Assembly (NCBI RefSeq): GCF_020921035.1
Contig: NC_063158.1
Span: forward strand, 26,584,962 to 26,648,961
Reading direction: 5' to 3'
DNA: 64,000 nucleotides
DNA from: Rhodamnia argentea
Taxonomy: Eukaryota > Streptophyta > Magnoliopsida > Myrtales > Myrtaceae
Shown here: piece by piece, positions 38,801-49,890 of the stretch
How positions within the stretch are numbered: the first letter of the stretch is position 1
How the letters are laid out: each line of letters starts with the position of its first letter
The notes under the pieces: generated by a model
What the model was told of the DNA's origin: nothing
Seen by the model: only the letters and a program-made list of their open reading frames with translations
Database searches by the model: none
Translations under genes and position numbers: made by a program

Positions 38801-41800
38801 TAGAAAGTACCAATTAATCCACAAACTAGAGAAACTGCAAGTCAACTAACTACATAAAGCACTCTAAACTATACGAAGCTGCAATTTGCCACCACAAAAT
38901 TCTAAAGTTCATAGAGTAGATAGCTTTATTATCAACCAATGCCCCTTGATAGTTTGAGAAGGCTCTAAAAAGAAAATGTGCAATGCACATACCGCTGGAA
39001 TCGCCAGTTTAAAACAGTGACCCAAAATCCTCGAGTGCCATCACAGATAGTACATTTCGTAGTTCTCTTTTCTATTTAAACTGTCATCCACTACCCTTGT
39101 TTACCCCCCTACTCTCTTTCTTCTCAACATAGAAGACCAAGTGAAGATAAGCCCAAAAACACTAGAAATAAAGTACTCAAAGTACAACTCAACCGAATAA
39201 CCAAACTGGTCTTCCCGTCCACTCCCAACATCCCAAATTCCGCCCTCCCATCAGCTCTCATTACCAGTACTAAACCACCATCCACATGTCAAATAAAAGC
39301 CTAACTCTGGGTATTGATCATCTGTTTGATCCCTAGAGAGCCCATGACTTCCACTAGCATCAGGAGAGGAGCTAACATCTCTAAGTCAAAACTGAACGCC
39401 CTCAGAACCTCTATCAACTTCAAAGGAGCACGCCAATGATAGCTTTCCCCATCAGTAGTGATAATATTATATCAAGCAAAGATATCGCTGAAGGATCAGG
39501 TCTTTCAATGTCTCCATTTCAGACCTTCTCAAAGTCCAGGACTAAAGAGATGCAGTTGAAAATAAATGCAGGGTATGAGATGATGCGCGTCTTCATATGC
39601 ATTGGCACCTTGCAGATGTTATCTTCTAGTTTCCATTTGATATGAGAGGGAGAAAGCAAAAAAATGACAGAAAGTGAGTGCAACAGCATTACTTTGTGTA
39701 TAATTCTCTTCATCATTTATGTCATGGTGACGTTAACCCTTTTTGAGCCACATGGCATTAACACGACACAACTATATCTGCTTTTTACATAAATTGTTGC
39801 CATAAACGAACCGATAACAAGTGATGATCCTAGCTGCAATTCGGGACTCATAAATGACTCTGGACGTCATTATCTATCATTCCAGGAATTCAAATGCTCA
39901 GCATATGACATTTAAAGACTAGAAAGCCAGGAAACATAATCCAACAGGATTTCAATAGACTGCAAATAGAAGAAAGTTTCTCACTGTAAAAGAATTTGGT
40001 CCATCAGCACTACTATCTCCTCCAAAACCGATTATTAGTATCGGCGCAAAGACATAATTCTCAAGATGCTCCTAATTATCAAAACAACATACTCAGAATG
40101 CTCAAATCCTTCCAGCATTGGTTTTAAACAATGATTAAAATACTCCAGTACTGACTTCACACCACAAAAGGATTTCCACAGTCTCACAGAGGGCGAAAAA
40201 GTCATTCGCTTTAAACATTAAAGCTTTCCTGTACCAAGATTTATCTAAACAAGGAAAGTTATCAAATATGTCACAACTTGGCCTTGTTAAAGTACTTACA
40301 AAATCAGCAAACTTCTGTATAGGAGCTTTGGACATCTGTGCTGTCTCAACCAAGCTAATGATCTGACTCAAGACTGCATCACTTCCTACTTTGGTAGCTC
40401 GTATGTGAAGAACACCGTGTAGATTGATTGTACCTCCAATGACTGACGAATTGACCTCCTTCAGAACGGGGACAGATTCACCGGTTACCATACTCTCATT
40501 AACATAACTAGATCCCCATTCCACCGTGCCATCAGCAGGAACCTTTGTACCAGGCAGAACTTTCAATATGTCACCTGGCTGAATTAGCAAAGCATCTATT
40601 TCTCGTTCACCAACAGACCTTCCGCCTGCAAAATCAAAAATTTACTCCAATTTACTATAAAAAGAGTTAAATCTCCTACTCAGAGAAAAAGGGCACCACA
40701 ATTATTAGGTTGAGCATCAAATATCTAAAGCTTCTCTCTATTTAGTTAAAAGGAAGTACAATAACCTTTGTCCTTGACAAGCAGCAACGCTGTTGCAGGT
40801 GCAAGTTCCACAAGCTTCTTGATGGCATCAGATGTTTTCCCTTTTGCAAGAGACTCCAAGTATTTCCCCAACAGTACAAAAGTTATCAGCATGGAGCTTG
40901 TCTCAAAGTATGTAGGAGACCAAAACCCGGTGAGTGCACCATAAAGAAGTGCACCAACAGAATAGAAATAAGACGCAGAAGTTCCCAATGCAACCAAAAC
41001 ATCCATATTAGTTGAACCATTTCGAAGAGCTCTGCCAGCTGCGACATAGAAACGCTTGCCGATCACAAATTGCACGACGCTCACCAATGCCCACTTCAAC
41101 CAGTCACTCATTATAAAAGGTCCACAACGCCATAGCAGTAGAGAGTAGACCAATGGTATTTGAGGACAAACTACCCGAATGAGAAAGACCGGAATCTACA
41201 ACCAATACATCAAGCACAAACTGTTAAGACTTAAATGAATTTAAAAAAAAAGACAAAAGTTAGCAAGAAGGCTATGTCTAACATTTGGACCCTAAATTAA
41301 TCCTTTACCCACGTGTCACTCTAAACATCCTTAGAATGAGTGATCCTGGCATAAATGTTAATGACCACTGATCAAGAATTCCATCAAGGTAGAAAACATA
41401 TATCCGAGAGGAAGAGCCTCCTCCTCAAGGCGACCAGACAATAGAAACAAGAAGGTGAGAGCACATCTTTCTCTTAGTAGTGTGGAAAGAGAAGGCAAAT
41501 AGGAAGTGAGATACTCACACTTAAAAATAAGCTATATGTGAAAAGCCGAAACATGTTAGTTGTTTCTTCAACATCCTTAGAAGTCATCCTCGAATATGGG
41601 TTCATGACGTGTAACTTAAATTTGCCACTGCTCGCTCCCTCAATTGAGTCGACTAAGGAGCGGGAGGTCACAACTTCAGGATCAAAGAGAATATCAAGTT
41701 CTCCCGACATCCTGTCAAAGCGAAACTGTCTAACACCCTTTAAGCTGCTTAGTATGCCTTCTAGAAAATGCACATCCATCCCACTGAATATCCCAGCTAC

Positions 41801-43365
41801 ACCAAGTATGATCTTATCCTGTTGACTACTTTGCACCAGTGAAGCTTCAAAACCAGCATCTTCAATCGCATTGACTATATCATCTTTGCTGATTACGGAA
41901 GGATCGTATTCAACTTCACCTAATGATGTCGCCAGAGCAACTACTGCTCCCTTAACACCAGGAAGACTTCTCAAGATGCCTTCGACAGAATTAACACAGG
42001 CTGCACAAGTCATTCCTCCGATAGTGAACTGACCTAAAAGAGTTTTTGGCTGCTTTGTTTTTGAAGAGCTTGGTTCAGGCAGAATCTCTGCCTCAAAACC
42101 TGCATCTTCAATTGCATTCTTGATGTCTACTTCCTGAATCACGATGTAGTCACAAAAAACTGTCAAAAGTAAGGAATAAACAACTCAGTACTTAATAAAT
42201 AAGCCACAAAAGCAAAATTAGACAACAAATAGGCTAAGTAATGTCTTCTTCAGAGGTAAGTCACAATGAAGCATCCGCATCCCACGTTGATTAAAAAAGA
42301 AAGTGTTCACTATGGCTCGAAGTTCATCCCGATTGATATCAAATCAGACCCATTACTAAAATTGCAAGGAAACCCGGGCCATAATAGGAAAGTCAAATTG
42401 GACTCTTGCCAACAGGATCGTGGGCGATGCAAAAAGCTCACCACTTCCGCGTTAGCCATAAAGAGAAGGAAGTCAAATTTCGCTCCGACAACACTGGAAG
42501 AGACATAAATTATGCCTCACAATATCAAACAGATGTACCCCGAATAGTTTAGTTCAGCAGGAGAATCCACAAAATCCTACTTTGTCAATGTTGATGAAGT
42601 CCATCAGCAGAATAGGTGAATAATCACAAAATGAAAGTAAAGAATGATCCAAAAAGGTTTGGCCATTAAATTCTGTAATCCAGGCAAGATGCAATTACAA
42701 TGGAAATCTAGTTTCTGAAACAAAGGGGTAATGCTAACAACACCACAAGAGAACTCTGAAGAATGGGACACTGACCAACAGTTGGAGTTGGAAAATAAAC
42801 TGAACAAAGCTTGAAGCAGGCGATCCTCCTGAGATTACTTGATCTAATTGTGAAGAACAGAAAGAGCAAGCAAAAATGGCCGACTTGAGCTCACGAGCCA
42901 CTAAAATAAACGAACTTCTCAAGCTTTGAATCCACGACCAACTAAGTCTACCAATGATCCACGAGCCATCTCCAACTTTGCAAAAGATGCACAAAGTAAA
43001 AGATGAGGAGCAGAATCCAAGTAGCATCAACTGACCTTGACCAAACTAGGATCGTAGACGACGTCAGCCCTGTTCTGCAACAACGCCACGGAGGCTCTCA
43101 AGACGCCGTCGACGCTCCGGAGAGCCTCCTCCACGGAATTCGAGCAAGCAGCACAGGTCATCCCGGTCACCCTCACCTGAATCCCCCTCATCCCCTCCTC
43201 CCCGGCGCTCTCCGGCGAGCTGTCCTCGTACGAATCGAGAAGCCTGACGTCCTCGAGGTCCCCGCCGCCCTCCAAGTCGTCTCGGGCGAGCGCGGCGGCG
43301 CCGGCTTTCCGGTCGGCGCCGCCGGAGAAGCGCGACAGCTGGAGGTCGGCGAAGCGGGGCGCCAT
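35853..43365 (-). CDS. RAN1: copper-transporting P1B-ATPase, RAN1/HMA7 type
   Basis: Pumps Cu+ into the secretory pathway; the Arabidopsis orthologue RAN1/HMA7 loads ethylene receptors. Nine exons (minus): 43365-43036, 42133-41519, 41195-40766, 40625-40300, 38793-38735, 38241-37899, 37206-37009, 36908-36651, 36329-35853; 3036 bp, 1011 residues (RAN1 is 1001), every junction GT-AG and in frame. Two heavy-metal domains with GMTCAAC are at residues 68-74 and 150-156. A third HMA-like domain (about 213-280) lacks CxxC, as in RAN1. Catalytic parts: TGES 506-509, CPC metal site in the sixth membrane helix 623-625, phosphorylation site DKTGT 667-671, SEHPL 704-708, TGDN 840-843, GDGIND 886-891. The C-terminal membrane helices carry YN and MAFSS metal-site motifs. 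All residues needed for activity are present. The fourth intron is the longest (38794-40299). Confidence 0.96.
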
Positions 43366-44854
43366 CGGAAGGGGACGATCGGAATGCGAAGCGAAGGAGG
43401 AATCAAGAAAGGACGGCGGGGTGGGAAATCGAATCTCTTCTACACGCGAAACATGAGAGACGAAATGGAGAGGAAGCAGCAAAGGCCGAGAAAGGATTAC
43501 GAACTTTCTTCTTTCGAAGGCTCCGCAGGGGGAGGAGGGGGCGAGAGACAGCAGTCGTCTTTAACGGGGACGACCGGTGGATGTCTTATTTACGGTTGTG
43601 CCCTCGGAGATTTGTCTGCATGGACCTTCTTGTCCTTGTGTAGTACCGGCGGTTCTGGTTGGGGGGGACTTGTACTGCAAAAAGTTTCCCCGGGTGTTGT
43701 AAATAACTAAAACGTGTAATAACGAAACAAGCCCATTTCCAAACATGCAAAATGCAAATCTAGATTTCAAGCTCGAATGCCATGAATGGCAAAAATATCA
43801 TCAATGCTCAATTGTGAAAAATCAAAAACTTACACAACAGCCACAAAAGAGAAAAGAAACAACCAACTTGACAGGAGAATCACAATCACGACTCTTTGAA
43901 TTCGATTTCGATACATATTTTAAGCTTCCGTTCTTTCTTTCTTTTTTTTTATAAAGATCATCATTTTCACATGTTATGAATCGAAATTGCTTCGATTTAG
44001 TACCAGAACGCATCAAAGCTGTACGTCCCCAAAGTATTTTTTTTTTTTTATCAACTTCCAAACACGTAGGGGAAAATGTTTAGGAAAAGGACCCATTCTT
44101 TTTTTTTTTTTACTTAACAATTTAATTGGGGTTTAAGCTTCTAGAATTAGAATAAAGAAAGAAAGAAAGGGTGGAATAGGTGGGAAATTGGATGAGGGGT
44201 TAGTTAGATGAGCAAATCCCACCTGACAAGTATTGCTTCTTTATTCTTAATTTTTATTGCGGAAAGGGGTCCCCCTCTCGACCTAATTGATGGAGACTTT
44301 GTGGCGATGGTGTTGTTGCTTCGAAGCTGAGTCAACAACAACAACAACAACAGCAATTTGTTGACGAAACCGTGGAAAGGACAAACCAATTTTGGGTATT
44401 CGATTGGTCTGAGCAATTTGGGACGTTTCGTGAAAATTCCCAATGCTTTTTTCCTCCACAACAAAAGGGGTTGTCTAACTTATGAAAGTCCCCAAACAAC
44501 AATTGCACACAACATTTTTTTAGCTCAATTATTATAAGAATTTATATAAATAATGTTGTCATTCGATATCGGTGACAAAATAGGATTGAAAATGGATTTT
44601 ATGGACGACCGTTCCGAAGACTTTTTTGTTAAGTCAAACTTATGCATGGGAAGTTCGTAGCTTCCGAATATCATAAATGATAAAGCAAATTCTTATACCG
44701 CGAGATGATTAAATAGATGAAGAGTCTCCTTTTCGTGCTTTCAAAAGCATGTCAATGAAAAATATTATTGGGGTCGATCAAACGGTTCTAAAATTGATGA
44801 ACCGGCTTTTAGACAACTTGATTGCTATAAACAGAAAATTATGACACATTTATA
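43366..44854. other. upstream region of the ATPase gene
   Basis: Promoter and 5' leader of the minus-strand gene, then AT-rich spacer with several T tracts (43941, 44037, 44100) and a CAA repeat (44333-44350). A 235-codon plus ORF at 43003-43710 is the antisense shadow of exon 1 and its leader. Confidence 0.5.
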
Positions 44855-45135
44855 GAAAAAATACCAAAAAAGTCATAAACTTGTTGTACTTATGACAATT
44901 CAATCCTAAACTTTTTAATTTTATCAAATTAATCGTAAATATTTTAACAATGTGCCAATTGAATCATTCGGCCCAATATTGACCGGACTATCGTTGACGT
45001 CGATACCGACCGTCCCACATGGCACGGTCGGCTCTGACGTGGACAACCTACGTGGTACAGCCAGTGCAATAAGTTTAGGACTAAATTGATAAAACAGTTT
45101 TCGGAGGACCAAATTGTTACAAACAGAAAGTTATG
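44855..45135. mobile_element. TIR-family element copy 4 (short, divergent)
   Basis: Left end GAAAAAATACCAAAAAAGTC then ATAAACTTGTTG. The right side has TTTAGGACTAAATTGATAAA, the inverted complement of the internal CAAATTAATCGTAAA-type part, and a GTCGATACCGACC core like the other copies. The right outer end has diverged. Only about 280 bp, so probably an internal-deletion derivative. Confidence 0.5.
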
Positions 45136-47571
45136 CGTTTTTATTGAGAGAAAAATGTAAGAACTCATCTCAAATGTCTAATATTATGGGCAAGACGATT
45201 GTCGGACACCCTTTGTTGAAATATCTCGTATCAAAGAAAGGAAGGTACATTTAACCACGCACAAAAAAAGTTTGTCTAGGCACATTTATCTGTACATTTA
45301 TTTAACACTAATAGATTAACCACGCAGGCATGCTTAATTTAGGGTCACATGGCCTGAAATCACGTGCCGGCAACGTGAGTGGACCAAAGTCAGAACGACA
45401 GATGCCTCCAAGAGTCCATGGGTTGGCCACGTGAGATGCATGTCATTATTATTATTATTATTTTTCATTTGAATAGTGCCAACTAAATTTATACAGAGAA
45501 ATAATTAATTGATTTTTTTCTTTACAAATTAATGTAAATGGCTCTAATTAGATTCTTTTGTTTTGTCATCGCCCACGTGTTTGAAAATCCCGAACATCAT
45601 ATAACATTAATTCAACGCATATGTTTTCTTGTTGATCTCCTACACAAACTTAGGCCCATAGAAATGTTCGAAAGTTGCGTTTACCACGCTTCTCCTTTCA
45701 ACAGCATCTACGCGTGAATTGGCGTAATGTGTAGCCGTGGTGTCCTCTTCCCAATCACAATCGTAACATCACCAATATAGAGTTGACCATTCCATCGTTT
45801 AAAGGATTAAGATTCGACACCTGGCTCGCACATTCACGGTCGGTGCCCGATGATCCGGTCGACCCAAGATAGTCGATAGAGGCTTATAATGATTATACGG
45901 TATAGGTTGATATTAGCTCCGAGTGATCTAAGGTGCATACGCGACGGAATTGCGCTTTTTTTGTTAGTGCTATGCGCACAATCGCCACGAAATAGAAAAT
46001 AAAAGCAAGAAAAAAGAAATCGAGACATGAGATTTATCATGATTCACCATTAAACTTGGGCTACATCCATCGAATGATTTCATTGTAATTAGTACATCAT
46101 ACATATGGGTTACAACTCTTAATTACAAAAGAAAGAGATTATATGTAACCGTATATATTTATGGGCCCAAACCCAAACTACCAATAAAATACGAGTTCGA
46201 ACAGTAAATGCACCATGGAGTACCGGGGGGTGCTGCCCCTTGCAACCCCTACCAGGGCGGCACCCTCGAAACCCCGGTTAATGAGTTGCTGAAACTGAAA
46301 GAACAACACCTAACTGCCAAGTAAGTAGTCAGTATTGTCCCCGAGGCAAGTAACCTGGACATTGCCGATGAATCACGGACAACTCGTGCTTCTCGAGGGT
46401 TTATTGGATCGAAGGAAAGCTTTTACTTTCGTTTTCTAAGTCCCTACAAGCACTTTTCCTTTTCGTGAAAGATCATAAACCAGATGTTGAATTTTCCATC
46501 CTCAACGCCTCCACTTGAAAATAATCTCATTTTGGTTGCCGTCGCCACGTCACAGCAAGACACATAGATGATTAGTGTCTATATCTTGAGCAAAACCTTT
46601 TGTTTTACTCAGGCTGATCAACGCGACATGTATTGACACCCAAAAAATGACCAATTTTTTATTTTTATCGGCAAGTATCATACTTAGCCGATAAGAGCAT
46701 AATTTGATCAATAATGAACAAAGTGACCGACAACTTTAAAGAAATTTGGCAACTCACTGGTGAAATCATCAATAACACAATGTGAAGTTATCAACTAGAG
46801 TTTTGAAGTTTCTTGTAAAGCCATTGGTATCTATGGTAAGCACCGACATGGCAATAATTGTTGGTCGGTTATGTTTTTATCCATTCATAAAGTAAGTTCC
46901 GATAACCACCGAAAGTAAGTTATTCGAATATAACCGTGAGTTGGTTACACCTTATTCATTTGTGCAGTAACTTATGGTAACCACAAAAAGAGAGTTATTT
47001 GTTCTTTCTAATTTGGTAATTGTTATGTGTAACTGTCATTTTTAACGGTTATAAATATCATAAGTGTACTCTTTATAAAGCCCTTTCATCAAGGACATAG
47101 CTCAACATTCTTTACTTTTATCTTTACTTTCTGCCAAAAAAAAAATTTTTGCAACTCTACATTCCCGTATTTTTCAATTCCAGCACTTTAGACAGGAGTT
47201 TCGAATACTTAGTCATCGATTAAATTCCAGATCTGTATCTATCTATCATCTCACTTTGTCATCAATTATTATGGCAAAGTTTTTTGTGCTTCATTGGTGA
47301 TTAGACTTGGATAAAGCATATTTGTTCCTTGTGATCCATTGAACCTCTTGTTTGGAATCGCCACAGAACCCATCTCTTTTAAATAAAATCAAAAAAACAA
47401 CGTTTAGTGAAAGGTATGTCGTTGTGGACATTTTCGGCAAAAACAACATGTGATAAATTTGCAGATGAATTCCTCTAATGAAGTCACCCACGTACTACCT
47501 AACCGGTTGTTATCTCGCCATAGTTCAATTCGATTATGCATGAGCATCTCGTACGCCATATGTTACTTGTG
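45136..47571. other. intergenic, no gene recognised
   Basis: Holds an ATT microsatellite (45447-45462) and an imperfect hairpin with GGGGTGCTGCC/GGCGGCACCC arms (about 46224-46282). About 46625-47340 has an LTR-like look: a TGACACCCAAAAAATGACC opening, then a TATA-like TTATAAATATCA and CTTTATAAAGCCC. I found no partner LTR, PBS or target duplication, so this is only a possible solo LTR. Confidence 0.35.
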
Positions 47572-48088
47572 GGGAAGATTCTCAAAAAGTCTTAAATTTA
47601 TTTCATTTTTACTAATTCAACCATAAACATTTTAGTTTTACCAATTGAGTCATTAACCTTTTCGTGTTTTGCCAATGAAGTCCATCTGTCCAATTTTGAT
47701 TAGAAATTGCCGACGTGGATCTTGGCCGGCAATGACGTGAACAGTTTTTAACAATATTTTGAATTGGTTATTAATTTATTTTTTTCTATTTTCCTTTTCT
47801 TTCCTTTTCATTTTTTTCCCTTTTTTTTTTTCAAAGGGTTGATTGAAAAAGAAAAAGAAAACTATCAAATTTTTTTTTTTTTAGTGTTATAGCAAAATTT
47901 CCACCTTAGCACTGGCCGTGCCACGTTGGACGGCCGTGTCCATATCAGCGGTTTCTTTCCAAAATTGATTGGATGGACCCCATCGGCAAAAATTTGAAAA
48001 ATTTTAAGACTCAATTGATAAAATTAAAAAGGTTTAAGATTGAATTGATAAAAATATAATAAATTTAAGATTTTTTTGGATAATTTCC
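47572..48088. mobile_element. TIR-family element copy 5
   Basis: 517 bp. Left end GGGAAGATTCTCAAAAAGTC; right end read inward GGGAAATTATCCAAAAAAAT. Both continue CTTAAATTTATT then TTTTTACTAATTCAA against TTTTTATCAATTCAA. The interior has TTGCCGACGTGG near the left and GGACGGCCGTGTC near the right plus poly-T/poly-A blocks. No ORF. Confidence 0.65.
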
Positions 48089-49890
48089 CGTGCTTTTTTC
48101 ATAAGTGCTTATTACCACAATGCGCTCCAAGGTGGCAGAAAAGAAGATGGTGCAAACTTCCGTCTTTATGGAGCACGAAAGGGCCTTTTGATCCTTGGGG
48201 CAACGAAGTGGGGGCAAAAGCAAAGAGCAGACACTGAAATTTAGGAGGGAATCAAATCGCAGGTTCTTCGATCAAAGCAAAGATTCCGGTTTTTAGAGGG
48301 GAGTTTAAAGGCATGAAAAGCTCTAAGATCAACACACGGTGTGTTGAGAAACGACGCCGTTTCCACCGTGCGATTACGAAGTCCAGCTGATTCCACGTCA
48401 CACCGCACCTCAAATTACAAAAAAGGGCAATACGAGAATGGAGCTCCAAATCCTCCCACCAATTTCATCGTCTTCGTCTTCTTCTTCTATTGCAGAAATC
48501 TCCAAATGGCCCCCACCGGCCGCCCACTGATTCTTTTTGCTCCGCCCATGGTTTCCGACGTGGACCGCATACATTTTATGTCCTGTCTTTGTTACACCTT
48601 CTCCGCAACAATTTCAAAACTGCTTTTTTATTTTTTATTTTTGCATCTGGACCCCTGGAGCTTACCAAAAGTCAAGAAACTTAACCGGTCCCGTGAGGAT
48701 TGTGAGGTTGTTCTATGGACTTTCGGAATCATTATCAAATATTCTAAAAATTTAAGTTGCTAGCTAGATAAATACGTAGTTTAATATTTAATTATTTCGA
48801 AAGATCTCGATTTCCTACCGCGTAATTGGAAAAAAAAGTAGGGATGCGGAATTTCCTATCCCTTTTTTGATCACGATGTGGTCTCGTATTTTCAAACAGG
48901 AAAACCCTAAGGCGCTAGGGTGATATAGGCAAACCTTCTTCTAACCTTAAAACGAAAGTAAGATCCCAGGCGCATGATGCGTTGAAAATGACAAAAGCAA
49001 AGACAGAAGAGGACAGAAGGCAGAAGAGTGAGTGGGTGGGGTGGGAGCATGTGGACGTCTAAATCGAAGGCCTTCTCCCAATCCGAAAAAATGGTTTTGC
49101 TTTGTAATTCACGCCCCCAACCCAATCTCCGGCCAACCGCTCTTTTCGTTAAATTTGTATGGTCAACCACCAACTCCTCCAACATCGCCCGAAGACCCTT
49201 TTGGTTACCTAAATTTCGTCCTTTTGTTTGATGGGTCGGTTGTCCGGGCCTACCCATGCCCATGCCCATGCCCAAGCCCAGGCCCAGGGTGCGCGAGCCC
49301 CTTTTTGAAGCCAGACCCGCCCAATTATATGGGGCTAAAACACTCCTCTTAACATGATTTGGAACGCATCTTTAATCCATGAAAAAAATGACGGGGAGTG
49401 TGGAGAAGGGGAAAGAGGGTGATGGTCGGGGGCTCGTGGGTTACTGAGCAGAGCTGAGCTGAGCTGCCCATCGTGTAAATCAATGAGAGAGTTGGGGGCA
49501 CGAGATGGCGAGGAGCGTTGAGCACGACTAGGACGGGAGCCACAACTGAGAACCATGATGAGGAGAAGGAGAGATTGTAAAAACGGTGTTCCCAAGTAGC
49601 TAGCTCATCAACCGAGATTCCAGAGCATGGAAAACTGGTAATTCCAGGCCCAAAACTAGTACCAATTTTGTACAATTTCATTCCAAATTGCGTGGGCTGT
49701 GCAGCTAAATGACGCCACACAATATTGAGCTGGACTGACTGATGTCCAAATGGTCCAGGCCCAACAAGACGTGTCGCGCCCATATCATTTCTATCAGCAT
49801 CGGGTTTGCTTTCTTTCTGGTTTTCCTGCACTGCTTCATTCCTTCATTCTCTCTCTCTCCTCTCTCACACACACACACACCCCCGCTAGA
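48089..49890. other. upstream region of the thioredoxin gene
   Basis: No gene recognised. The 140-codon plus ORF at 48341-48763 has no motif and ends in low-complexity sequence. A tandem CATGCC hexamer run (about 49253-49286) is present. Confidence 0.5.
49648..49763. promoter_or_regulatory. two site-II (TGGGCC) motifs
   Basis: GGCCCA at 49648-49653 and again at 49758-49763 (TGGGCC on the minus strand), 130-240 bases before the thioredoxin start codon. TGGGCC/T elements are common in promoters of nuclear genes for mitochondrial and ribosomal proteins and are bound by TCP factors. The location fits; the function is inferred. Confidence 0.45.

Noticed and set aside
43003-43710. 235-codon plus ORF opposite exon 1 of the copper ATPase
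   Set aside because: Antisense shadow of a GC-rich first exon and leader.
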